In this document: in pieces, positions 1 through 6,008 of the stretch
Numbering within the stretch: the first letter of the stretch is position 1
Layout: each line of letters begins with the position of its first letter
Assembly: GCA_021794335.1 (NCBI GenBank)
Contig: JAJYQZ010000312.1
Span: forward strand, 1 to 6,608
Source of the DNA: a bacterium
GTDB lineage: Bacteria > SZUA-79 > Acidulodesulfobacterales > Acidulodesulfobacteraceae
Direction: 5' to 3'
Length of the DNA: 6,608 nucleotides
Translations under genes and position numbers: made by a program
The notes under the pieces: model-generated
Databases searched by the model: none
What the model saw: the letters and a program-made list of their open reading frames with translations, nothing else
What the model was told of the DNA's origin: nothing

Positions 1-290
1 AAATGCCGCACCCGCCTATCAGCGTGAGGATGGGGCAAACCTCTTATCCTGAGCTTTCTTATATTACTTATGAACTGGAAAAAATAACCGGCAAGATATT
101 CTTTTATGATTTTGACGAAATTTCTCTTGGTAATTTTAATTCACTTACGCAAAGAAATATTATTGCTTTGGGCGTTTTGTTTACTAAAACCGATATGCCG
201 ATAAGTAAAGTTGTGATAGAAAATATCTTATCGGCGGGCAAGGGGGCTAAAGATAATTTAGAGGCATTTCGTATAGGGCTGACCCTTTAG
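1..290 (+). CDS. 2-oxoacid:ferredoxin oxidoreductase gamma-type subunit (indolepyruvate oxidoreductase subunit beta-like), C-terminal part
   Basis: This is the 3' end of a gene that begins before the window. The reading frame (codons in phase with position 3) is open to the left edge, so the ATG at 3 is most likely an internal methionine. The 95 visible residues resemble the C-terminal half of the POR gamma / IorB family: a PPISVRMGQTSYP stretch, then a segment (residues 20-45) that in the family reads roughly as helix, GK-hydrophobic strand, acidic residue, then NI-ALGVLF and a closing NLEAFRIGL. Family members pair with a thiamine-diphosphate, iron-sulfur alpha subunit to decarboxylate 2-oxoacids such as indolepyruvate to acyl-CoA with ferredoxin. 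The substrate cannot be read from this fragment; IorB is the closest match by eye, but another gamma subunit is possible. No clear intrinsic terminator follows the stop. Confidence 0.72.
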   Translation, partial: MPHPPISVRMGQTSYPELSYITYELEKITGKIFFYDFDEISLGNFNSLTQRNIIALGVLFTKTDMPISKVVIENILSAGKGAKDNLEAFRIGLTL

Positions 291-387
291 TTTTCTGACC
301 ATTTTTCCAATTTAATGTATCGATATCATATAGTAATAATAAGTTTTAATAGCGGCGCGGCGGTTAAGACTATAATAAGGCTATAAA
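291..387. other. Intergenic gap, no gene seen
   Basis: These 97 bp separate the oxidoreductase subunit from the uracil-DNA glycosylase gene. The stretch is AT-rich apart from a short GC-rich patch at 352-363. It contains a perfect TATAAT at 371-376, but no convincing -35 hexamer at the usual distance. An AAGG at 377-380, seven bases before the ATG at 388, looks like the ribosome binding site that supports that start. No hairpin followed by a T-tract was found, so neither a terminator nor a promoter is firmly called. Confidence 0.4.
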
Positions 388-1197
388 ATGAGGGTTAATA
401 ATATAATGGATCCCGTTTCCGATTTAGATTCGCCCCAGTTTTTTAGAGATATAAAATCCTTCATAGAATATTATAAAGAATATTTTACAGTAGGAATGGC
501 CATATCCGAATCCGCGCTATCCGAATCTACAATAATATCTGCAGTATCTATTAAACCTGCTGCAATATCTGATGATAATAGCAATATGAGAAATAAAAGC
601 GAATCTAATTCAAAACATGGCATGCCGCCGGATAAAAGCGCCTCGTTAAAATTTTTAAAAGATGTAAGCGTAAACAAATGCGTGAAGTGTAAGTTAAGCG
701 AAACGCGGAAAAATATAGTTTTCGGAGAAGGAAGTCCCGAAAGCAAGCTTATGTTTATAGGAGAAGCCCCGGGAGCGGAAGAAGATAATACGGGAAGACC
801 TTTTGTGGGCAGGGCGGGACAGCTTTTAACGAAAATAATCGAATCGATAAATCTCAAAAGGGAAGATGTTTATATAGCCAATATAATCAAATGCAGGCCT
901 CCCCAAAATAGAAATCCTTTCGAGGAGGAAATAAAGCAATGCTCCCCGTTTTTAAAAGAACAGATTAAAATAATAAAGCCGAAAATAATCTGCACGCTTG
1001 GAAAATTTTCGACGGAGTTTATTATAGGGCAGGATAAAGGAACGATATCGGCGGTTAGAGGAAAGGAATTCGATTACGGCGGCATAACCGTAATACCGTC
1101 GTATCATCCGTCCTATCTATTAAGAAATCCTAACGCCAAAAGAGAAACATGGGAAGATATGAAAAAGATAAGGGATTTATATTTTAAAGCATTGTAA
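388..1197 (+). CDS. udg: Uracil-DNA glycosylase, family 4 ([4Fe-4S] type)
   Basis: The enzyme excises uracil from DNA at the start of base excision repair. The family 4 signature is complete. Four cysteines suited to the iron-sulfur cluster lie at C98, C101, C169 and C185. The active-site motif GEAPGAEED is at 125-133, followed by [12 protein letters not shown]. The motif [11 protein letters not shown] is at about 168-177, and the DNA-intercalating HPSYLLR motif at 240-246. At 269 residues it is longer than the roughly 190-220 of compact family members. The excess is an N-terminal helix-like segment (about 17-33, [15 protein letters not shown]) and a Ser/Ala/Asn-rich, probably disordered linker (about 36-85) before the catalytic core. 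The start at 388 is favoured by AAGG seven bases upstream; the ATG at 406 is an alternative, with GAGG at 390-393 twelve bases before it. NfeD follows after 46 bp. Confidence 0.93.
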   Translation: MRVNNIMDPVSDLDSPQFFRDIKSFIEYYKEYFTVGMAISESALSESTIISAVSIKPAAISDDNSNMRNKSESNSKHGMPPDKSASLKFLKDVSVNKCVKCKLSETRKNIVFGEGSPESKLMFIGEAPGAEEDNTGRPFVGRAGQLLTKIIESINLKREDVYIANIIKCRPPQNRNPFEEEIKQCSPFLKEQIKIIKPKIICTLGKFSTEFIIGQDKGTISAVRGKEFDYGGITVIPSYHPSYLLRNPNAKRETWEDMKKIRDLYFKAL

Positions 1198-1243
1198 TTT
1201 CGGTTAGGTCAATAGATGCATATTTTATGGGGAGTTTAAATTT

Positions 1244-1699
1244 ATGGTTTATTTTGCCGATGTTTTAATATTTTTAGCTTTTATATTTGTTATCACAGAT
1301 TTTTTTGCAATGAGCTATGGCGTTTTTACGGCCGCGGGCGCAATTTTTTTTGTCGTAGGGACGGTAATTCTTTTTTCGGTTATGCCGGCTGTCCCCGGGT
1401 TTTTTATAAGGATTGTTTTACCCACTTACATTACCCTGACGGTTTTTGTATCGATTTTTGTTTACTTAGGGTACAAAGCATATAGAACAAAAGTAAAAGT
1501 GGGAGGGGCTACCTTAATCAACGAGGCCTGCGAGGTTACCCGGGATATTAAAGCGGGAGGGGAAGGAAAGATTCTTATTAACGGCGAATTATGGACAGCT
1601 TATTCGGACTATGAAATATTAAAGGGCTCAAAGGCGGTTATAATCGATATCGATAGCAGGCTAAGGCTTAGGGTTAAGCCTTTTGAAACTATAAAATGA
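1244..1699 (+). CDS. NfeD-like membrane protein with C-terminal OB-fold domain (short, protease-less form)
   Basis: This 151-residue protein has three hydrophobic segments at about 4-21, 25-47 and 53-77. A basic turn (YKAYRTKVKVGG) leads to a soluble C-terminal domain of about 65 residues. That domain fits the NfeD OB fold: a GGATLINEACEVTRDIKAGG strand-turn, then GKILINGELWTAYSD, then KGSKAVIIDIDSRLRLRVKP. The N-terminal ClpP/SppA-like serine protease domain of long NfeD proteins is absent, so this is the short class. Short NfeD proteins are normally encoded beside a stomatin/slipin and are thought to partner it at the membrane. That is the arrangement here, with the slipin gene 28 bp downstream and very probably co-transcribed. 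GGGGAG at 1228-1233 precedes the start by ten bases. Confidence 0.85.
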   Translation: MVYFADVLIFLAFIFVITDFFAMSYGVFTAAGAIFFVVGTVILFSVMPAVPGFFIRIVLPTYITLTVFVSIFVYLGYKAYRTKVKVGGATLINEACEVTRDIKAGGEGKILINGELWTAYSDYEILKGSKAVIIDIDSRLRLRVKPFETIK

Positions 1700-1717
1700 C
1701 AGCTTAATTATTTAATC

Positions 1718-1723
1718 AGGAGG
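1718..1723 (+). promoter_or_regulatory. Strong Shine-Dalgarno sequence of the slipin gene
   Basis: AGGAGG lies four bases before the ATG at 1728. It is the best ribosome binding site in the window and fixes the slipin start. It suggests the slipin is translated more strongly than its upstream NfeD partner, which has only GGGGAG at a looser spacing. Confidence 0.75.
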
Positions 1724-1727
1724 AAGT

Positions 1728-2498
1728 ATGGATACCAGTGCAATTTTTTTTGCCATTATAATAATTGTTGCAATTATTATAATTTTAAATGCCGTTAGAA
1801 TAATAAACGAATATGATAGGGCAGTTATTTTTAGATTGGGCCGGGCAATTAGGGTTAAAGGTCCGGGATTGATACTTTTATGGCCCGTTATCGATAGAAT
1901 GGTCAGGGTAACTTTAAGGATAATTACCCTTGATGTTCCGCCTCAGGATGTTATTACGAAGGATAATGTAACGCTAAAAATCAGCGCGGTGGTTTATTAT
2001 AAGGTTGTCGATCCGCTAAATGCCATAGTTCAGGTTTACGACTATAATTATGCGGTATCCCAGCTTGCCCAGACAACTTTAAGAAGCGTATGCGGCGAGG
2101 GAGAACTCGATAAACTTTTATCCGAAAGAGAAAAAATAAATACGGAGATTCAGGATATACTCGATAAACACACGGGACCATGGGGCATTAAGGTTACGGT
2201 GGTAGAACTTAAGCAGATAGACATGCCGCAGGATATGCAAAGAGCCATGGCAAGGCAGGCGGAGGCGGAAAGAGATAGAAGGGCAAAAATAATCAATGCC
2301 GACGGCGAATTTCAAGCGGCGCAGAGACTTAGCGACGCCGCTAAAATTATATCGGAAAATCCTATGGCGCTTCAGCTTCGTTATCTTCAAACATTAAATG
2401 AAATTTCTTCAACGAACAATACGACGATGGTAATGCCGATCCCGCTCGATATCATAAGGGAAGTGGGCAAGAGTTTTAGCAATAACGGTTCTAAATAA
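1728..2498 (+). CDS. Slipin / stomatin-like SPFH (band 7) membrane protein
   Basis: This 256-residue protein has the standard bacterial slipin layout. A single N-terminal hydrophobic segment (about 6-22) is followed by an [12 protein letters not shown] start of the SPFH domain (28-39) and the [20 protein letters not shown] membrane-proximal region (46-64). The strands [26 protein letters not shown] come next, and then the helix-rich end [25 protein letters not shown] (about 177-201), which forms the coiled coil used for oligomerisation. The C-terminal [12 protein letters not shown] corresponds to the hydrophobic tail found in most slipins. Length is normal for the family. Such proteins assemble into ring- or cage-like scaffolds that organise membrane domains and protein quality control, usually with an NfeD partner, here encoded 28 bp upstream. 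The specific client in this organism is unknown. Confidence 0.93.
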   Translation: MDTSAIFFAIIIIVAIIIILNAVRIINEYDRAVIFRLGRAIRVKGPGLILLWPVIDRMVRVTLRIITLDVPPQDVITKDNVTLKISAVVYYKVVDPLNAIVQVYDYNYAVSQLAQTTLRSVCGEGELDKLLSEREKINTEIQDILDKHTGPWGIKVTVVELKQIDMPQDMQRAMARQAEAERDRRAKIINADGEFQAAQRLSDAAKIISENPMALQLRYLQTLNEISSTNNTTMVMPIPLDIIREVGKSFSNNGSK

Positions 2499-2529
2499 TA
2501 AGCAGGATTTTAAGATAGGAGATTACAAA

Positions 2530-3423
2530 ATGGAAATTGGAATGATCGGTCTCGGGAAGATGGGAATGAATATGGCATTAAGACTTTTAGAGGGCGGACA
2601 CAGGGTCGTTGTCTTTAACAGGACAGTTTCCAAAGAAGAGATGGTTATAAATAAAGGAGCAATCGGTTCGAACTCAGTTAAAGAATTCGCAGGAAAACTG
2701 ACCGCCCAGAGAGTCGTATGGCTTATGGTTCCCAGCGGTCAGCCTACAGACGATATGCTTAACGAGGTTTTGCAATATACGCAAAAAGGCGACATAATTA
2801 TAGACGGCGGCAATTCGTACTATAAAGATTCTATAAGAAGAGCCAAACTCTGCGGCGAAAAAGGAATTAAATTTATGGACTGCGGGACAAGCGGGGGCAT
2901 TTGGGGCTTAAAAAACGGGTACTGCTCTATGATAGGCGGGGACGATGAAACTTTCAAGTACTGCGAGCCGATTTTTAAAACGCTTGCGCCGGAAGACGGT
3001 TATCTGCATGTGGGTCCCCACGGTTCGGGGCATTTTGTTAAAATGGTTCATAACGCCATAGAATACGGTATGATGGAGGCTTATGCGGAAGGGTTCGAGA
3101 TAATGAAGTCAAGCGATTTCGATATTAATCTGGAGAAGGTTTCAGATCTATGGAATCATGCGTCGGTTGTGAGGTCATGGCTTCTCGAGCTTGCGCATAA
3201 CGCCCTTAAAGAAGACCCCGAACTTAATAATCTTAAACCTATCGTCGATGATTCCGGCGAGGGAAGATGGACGCTGAAAGAAGCGATAGACAAAGCCGTT
3301 CCCGCACCGGTTTTAGCGGATTCGGTATTTATGAGGTTCAGGTCGAGGCAGGAAAATTCATTCGCCGCCAGAATGCTTGCGGCGCTGCGGCATCAGTTCG
3401 GCGGCCACGCTATTTATAAATAA
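2530..3423 (+). CDS. gnd: 6-phosphogluconate dehydrogenase, decarboxylating (short form)
   Basis: It oxidises 6-phosphogluconate to ribulose 5-phosphate and CO2, the third step of the oxidative pentose phosphate pathway. The 297 residues match the short (about 300 aa) Gnd class rather than the 470-residue class. The Rossmann motif GLGKMG is at 7-12. VVVFNRTVSK (27-35) places N30-R31-T32 where long, NADP+-specific enzymes carry the same triplet. IIDGGNSYYKD is at 90-100, SGG at 121-123, and the catalytic segment GHFVKMVHNAIEYG (167-180) supplies the general base K171, N175 and E178. DSGEGRWTLKEAID (241-254) is the short-form version of the C-terminal substrate signature, and the chain ends RHQFGGHAIYK. 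AGGAG at 2517-2521, eight bases before the ATG, fixes the start. The gene follows the slipin by 31 bp and precedes the cyclase-family gene by 45 bp. Confidence 0.94.
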   Translation: MEIGMIGLGKMGMNMALRLLEGGHRVVVFNRTVSKEEMVINKGAIGSNSVKEFAGKLTAQRVVWLMVPSGQPTDDMLNEVLQYTQKGDIIIDGGNSYYKDSIRRAKLCGEKGIKFMDCGTSGGIWGLKNGYCSMIGGDDETFKYCEPIFKTLAPEDGYLHVGPHGSGHFVKMVHNAIEYGMMEAYAEGFEIMKSSDFDINLEKVSDLWNHASVVRSWLLELAHNALKEDPELNNLKPIVDDSGEGRWTLKEAIDKAVPAPVLADSVFMRFRSRQENSFAARMLAALRHQFGGHAIYK

Positions 3424-3468
3424 ATTTTATAGTCTTTTTGCGGCAATGACGAACCGGGAGAAAGTATT

Positions 3469-4095
3469 ATGTTTATAGATATAAGCATGGATATTGAGGA
3501 CGGGATGGTGCACTGGCCGAGCGACCCCGCAATAGAAATCGACAACTATTCCGATATAAAAAAAGGAGCGGCTTCGAATAACAGCAAAATCACTTGCGGC
3601 GTTCATACGGGGACGCATATGGATGCGCCGCGCCATTTTATAGACGGCGGCGCCGGAATAGATAAATTTAACTTAGATACATTGATAGGTCCGTGCAGGG
3701 TTATAGAAGTTCCTGCGGGGATTTCGCCCATATCTAAAGAGTTTCTTGAGCCGTTGAATATAAAAAAAGGCGATAGGCTTCTTTTTAAGACGAAAAATTC
3801 GGAATGGATAAACGCAGGCGATAATAATTTCCATGCGGGTTATGTTTGCGTAAACCCTGAAGCCGCAAAATATATGGTTGAAAATGGGGTTATACTGGTT
3901 GGGGTGGATTACCTTTCGGTAGAGGGTTACCATGTCGGACACGATACCCATAAAACTTTACTTGGCGCCGGGGTTGTTATAATAGAAGGACTTAATTTAT
4001 TTAAAGTTGCGGCTGGAGATTACAAGCTTATTGCGCTTCCGGTTAAGATAAAAGATTCTAACGGAGCCCCGGCGAGGGTTATATTAGAGAAATAA
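3469..4095 (+). CDS. Cyclase family metal-dependent hydrolase (kynurenine formamidase-like)
   Basis: This 208-residue protein carries the family hallmark HTGTHMDAPRHF at 46-57. The candidate metal ligands H46, H50, D52 and H56 keep the 4-2-4 spacing of kynurenine formamidase (KynB). H161 and E173, twelve residues apart, match the two C-terminal ligands. The N-terminus (DISMDIEDGMVHWPSDP) and the GVDYLSVEG segment at 145-153 also fit. The length equals that of typical KynB proteins, and a binuclear zinc or manganese site is expected. The family hydrolyses varied amides and lactone-like ring bonds, so the substrate cannot be named. No tryptophan or kynurenine gene is nearby; the neighbours are gnd, 45 bp upstream, and zwf downstream, which makes a role near sugar-phosphate metabolism a reasonable but untested idea. 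GGGAG at 3456-3460 supports the start. Confidence 0.85.
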   Translation: MFIDISMDIEDGMVHWPSDPAIEIDNYSDIKKGAASNNSKITCGVHTGTHMDAPRHFIDGGAGIDKFNLDTLIGPCRVIEVPAGISPISKEFLEPLNIKKGDRLLFKTKNSEWINAGDNNFHAGYVCVNPEAAKYMVENGVILVGVDYLSVEGYHVGHDTHKTLLGAGVVIIEGLNLFKVAAGDYKLIALPVKIKDSNGAPARVILEK

Positions 4096-4119
4096 ATTCC
4101 GGCAGCAATTAAATATTAT

Positions 4120-4287
4120 TACCTTAACCCTGCAATAGAAAATATTTAGATGTTTCTTTTATATGTAAATACTGGATTCCCGCTTTCGCGGGAATGACTT
4201 TGCGGGTATTTATAATTTCACCCGTTAGGCGTCATTCCCGCGAAAGCGGGAATCCAGTAAATAAATTTCTATTGCAGGGTTAAGGTA
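4120..4287. repeat. Compound nested inverted repeat, copy 1
   Basis: This 168-bp structure occupies most of the gap between the cyclase-family gene and zwf. Its outer arms, 4120-4141 and 4266-4287, are a perfect 22-bp inverted repeat. The inner 15 bp-distal part (TACCTTAACCCTGCA) is unique to this locus, while the proximal ATAGAAA/TTTCTAT is shared with copy 2. Linkers of 29 bp (left) and 7 bp (right) join the outer arms to an 88-bp core at 4171-4258, and 4143-4148 can pair with 4258-4263 just inside. No protein is encoded. The layout matches copy 2 when one copy is inverted. It resembles a non-autonomous palindromic element, but no terminal repeat is identical in both copies beyond ATAGAAA. 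Confidence 0.88.
4171..4258. repeat. dRS3-like palindromic core of copy 1
   Basis: Two 28-bp arms (4171-4198 and 4231-4258) are perfect inverted copies separated by a 32-bp spacer. Each arm is itself a hairpin of the ATTCCC-N8-GGGAAT type: the left arm has an 8-bp stem with a TTTC loop (4176-4195), the right an 8-bp stem with a GAAA loop (4234-4253). Inside the spacer, CGGGT (4203-4207) and ACCCG (4220-4224) can form a further small hairpin. The arms end in ACTGG / CCAGT and GAC / GTC. Such ATTCCCGC...GCGGGAAT repeats, dRS3 in Neisseria among them, are scattered in many proteobacterial genomes. Confidence 0.9.
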
Positions 4288-4332
4288 TTAAATCTTTATA
4301 GAAAATAAATAAAAATAAAGGCGGGTGCGGTA
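4288..4332 (+). promoter_or_regulatory. Possible zwf promoter and leader
   Basis: Only 45 bp lie between the end of the compound repeat and the zwf start, so if zwf has its own promoter it must sit here or use the repeat. A TATAGA at 4297-4302 is a fair -10 candidate. TTGCAG at 4272-4277, inside the outer right arm, would be a weak -35 at a long 19-bp spacing. AAAGG at about 4317-4321 is a plausible but distant ribosome binding site. Read-through from the cyclase-family gene is the alternative. Confidence 0.25.
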
Positions 4333-5832
4333 ATGGCGGAACTAAAACCTTCTATAATCGTAATTTTCGGGGCAAGCGGAGATCTGGCGCATATTAAAAT
4401 ATTTCCCGCGTTATACAGCTTATGGGAGGACGGGTTTTTTCCCGATAGTTTTTTCATTGCAGGATTTGCCAGAACGGATATGGACGATGAAACTTTCCGT
4501 AAAACAATTTTCGATGCTTTAAATGTGAATTGCAGGAAAAAACCCATAAATGAAGATGATTTTTTAAATTTTTCAAAGCATATATTTTATCTGAAGTCAA
4601 AATACGATGATGAATCGAGTTATAAGGAATTGGGCAAATTCGTTAAATCTAAGGCTTCGGAATATAATATACCTAAAAATATCGTTTATTACCTTTCCAC
4701 CCCGCCGAATGTTTATATTAAAATAATTGACGGCATTCAAAACGCAAATCTTACTTCAAGCGAATTTAAAGGGGATAACTTTTCAAGGATTGTCGTCGAA
4801 AAGCCGTTTGGCTACGATTACGAAAGTGCGAAAGATTTAAACAATAAAATTCTTTCCGTATTTAAAGAAGAAGAGGTTTACAGGATAGACCATTATCTTG
4901 GGAAAGAAACCGTTCAAAATATATTCGCTTTCAGGTTTTCGAACGCCATTTTCGAACCCCTGTGGAACAATAAATATATAGACCATATACAAATATCAGC
5001 ATTGGAACCTATCGGGGTGGGGTTCAGAGCCGGCTATTTTGATAAATCCGGCATTATAAGGGATATGATGCAAAATCATATGATGCAGTTATTATCATCC
5101 GTTGCAATAGAACCGCCCGCTATTTTCCATGCCGACGACATAAGAAACGAAAAGGCGAAACTATTGAAAAGCATAAGGCCTTTCAGTTTAAACGATGTAA
5201 AAAATTTTGCGGTCAGGGGTCAATACGACAGAGGGTTTATCGGCAATAAGCCCGTAATAAGCTACAAAGAAGAAAAAGGAATACCGCCTAATTCAACTAC
5301 CGATACATATGCGGCTTTAAGGCTTTTCGTAGATAATTATAGATGGGCGGGAGTGCCGTTTTACCTGAGGTCTGGTAAAAGATTAAAAAAGCATAAAACC
5401 GAGATAGCGGTGTTTTTTAAAAAGCTGCCTTACAGTCTTTACGGAAAAGATGGAATGGAAAAAATTAAACAAAATTCTATAATAATTACGATTCAGCCGA
5501 ATGAAGGCATATCGATAAATTTCGGCGCCAAGACGCCCGGGTTTAAAATGGATATAGAACCCGTAAACATGGTATTTAATTATAAATCGTCATTTAAACT
5601 CTCTCCGCCGGAAGCTTATGAAAGGCTCATATATGATATAATTGTCGGCGATCAGACTCTTTTTGCAAGATACGACGACACGCTTATCGCGTGGCAATTT
5701 ATCACATCCATAATAAACGGGTGGGAAAAAATAGAACCTCCAGTATTTCCAAACTATGAAGCCGGCTCGTGGGGGCCGAAAGAAGCAGATGACCTGATTA
5801 ATGCCGATGGCAGGCTCTGGAACAATAACTAA
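4333..5832 (+). CDS. zwf: Glucose-6-phosphate 1-dehydrogenase
   Basis: It oxidises glucose 6-phosphate to 6-phosphogluconolactone, the entry step of the oxidative pentose phosphate pathway. The 499 residues are full length. The nucleotide-binding motif GASGDLA is at 13-19, followed by HIKIFPALY; K22 aligns with the substrate-contacting lysine that usually sits in a KRK context. GFARTD (44-49) places R47 where NADP+-using enzymes carry a 2'-phosphate-binding arginine. EKPFG is at 156-160, the substrate signature RIDHYLGKE at 184-192 (D186, H187), and the catalytic histidine is H249 in MMQNHMMQ. VPFYLRSGKRL is at 341-351 and EAYERLIYDIIVGD at 427-440. The start follows a repeat-filled 237-bp gap. 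The stop overlaps the first bases of the second compound repeat. gnd lies one gene upstream; a lactonase gene is not seen. Confidence 0.96.
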   Translation: MAELKPSIIVIFGASGDLAHIKIFPALYSLWEDGFFPDSFFIAGFARTDMDDETFRKTIFDALNVNCRKKPINEDDFLNFSKHIFYLKSKYDDESSYKELGKFVKSKASEYNIPKNIVYYLSTPPNVYIKIIDGIQNANLTSSEFKGDNFSRIVVEKPFGYDYESAKDLNNKILSVFKEEEVYRIDHYLGKETVQNIFAFRFSNAIFEPLWNNKYIDHIQISALEPIGVGFRAGYFDKSGIIRDMMQNHMMQLLSSVAIEPPAIFHADDIRNEKAKLLKSIRPFSLNDVKNFAVRGQYDRGFIGNKPVISYKEEKGIPPNSTTDTYAALRLFVDNYRWAGVPFYLRSGKRLKKHKTEIAVFFKKLPYSLYGKDGMEKIKQNSIIITIQPNEGISINFGAKTPGFKMDIEPVNMVFNYKSSFKLSPPEAYERLIYDIIVGDQTLFARYDDTLIAWQFITSIINGWEKIEPPVFPNYEAGSWGPKEADDLINADGRLWNNN

Positions 5833-6005
5833 TTCCCAAAATTGCCGATAGAAAATTCTAATACTGGATTCCCGCCTTCGCGGGAATGACACCCGTTGGG
5901 TGAAACGTTTAATATCCTCAATGTCATTCCTGCGAAAGCAGGAATCCAGTGTCTTTAAGCTTTTGAGGTCAATTTATTAATTTCTATCGGCAATTTTGGG
6001 TAATT
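5831..6005. repeat. Compound nested inverted repeat, copy 2
   Basis: The main outer stem is a perfect 20-bp inverted repeat, 5835-5854 (CCCAAAATTGCCGATAGAAA) and 5981-6000. It is extended by AATT/AATT (5831-5834 with 6002-6005) across a one-base bulge. Thirteen base pairs are specific to this locus; the inner ATAGAAA/TTTCTAT (5848-5854, 5981-5987) is shared with copy 1. Linkers of 8 bp (left) and 30 bp (right) flank the 88-bp core, the mirror image of copy 1. It begins within the zwf stop codon and ends four bases before the transketolase stop codon, so it makes up the entire convergent gap. A transcribed hairpin here could help end both transcripts. Confidence 0.87.
5863..5950. repeat. dRS3-like palindromic core of copy 2
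   Basis: Arms 5863-5890 and 5923-5950 are 28 bp each with a 32-bp spacer, the same dimensions as copy 1. On inversion they agree at 25 of 28 positions. The right arm has ATTCCTGC-GAAA-GCAGGAAT (5926-5945), where a C-G pair of the usual stem has become T-A, so the local hairpin stays perfect. The left arm is ATTCCCGC-CTTC-GCGGGAAT (5868-5887). The spacer aligns with the inverted spacer of copy 1 at 20 of 32 positions, including GGGTGAAA at the same offset. The two cores are therefore related copies in opposite orientation. Confidence 0.88.
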
Positions 6006-6008
6006 CAT

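Noticed and set aside
3..290. ATG at position 3 as a true start of a 95-residue protein
   Set aside because: The frame is open to the window edge, and the residues match only the C-terminal half of the family, so the gene is cut by the window boundary.
371..376. Perfect TATAAT as a -10 promoter element for udg
   Set aside because: No acceptable -35 hexamer lies 16-18 bp upstream. Transcription from it would leave a leader of only about five bases before the ATG at 388, whose ribosome binding site (377-380) would then be lost. AT-rich DNA gives such matches by chance.
471..857. 128-codon open frame on the - strand inside udg
   Set aside because: It is antisense to the conserved catalytic motifs of the glycosylase and shows no recognisable domain.
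4171..4258. CRISPR array or plain transcription terminator
   Set aside because: There are only two 28-bp units, in inverted rather than direct orientation, with one spacer and no cas genes. No T-tract follows either arm, so a simple intrinsic terminator is not supported.
5590..5892. 100-codon open frame on the - strand starting MSFPRRRESS in the repeat
   Set aside because: The start comes from translating the dRS3-like palindrome, a known source of spurious PRRRESS proteins. The rest is antisense to the well-supported zwf gene.
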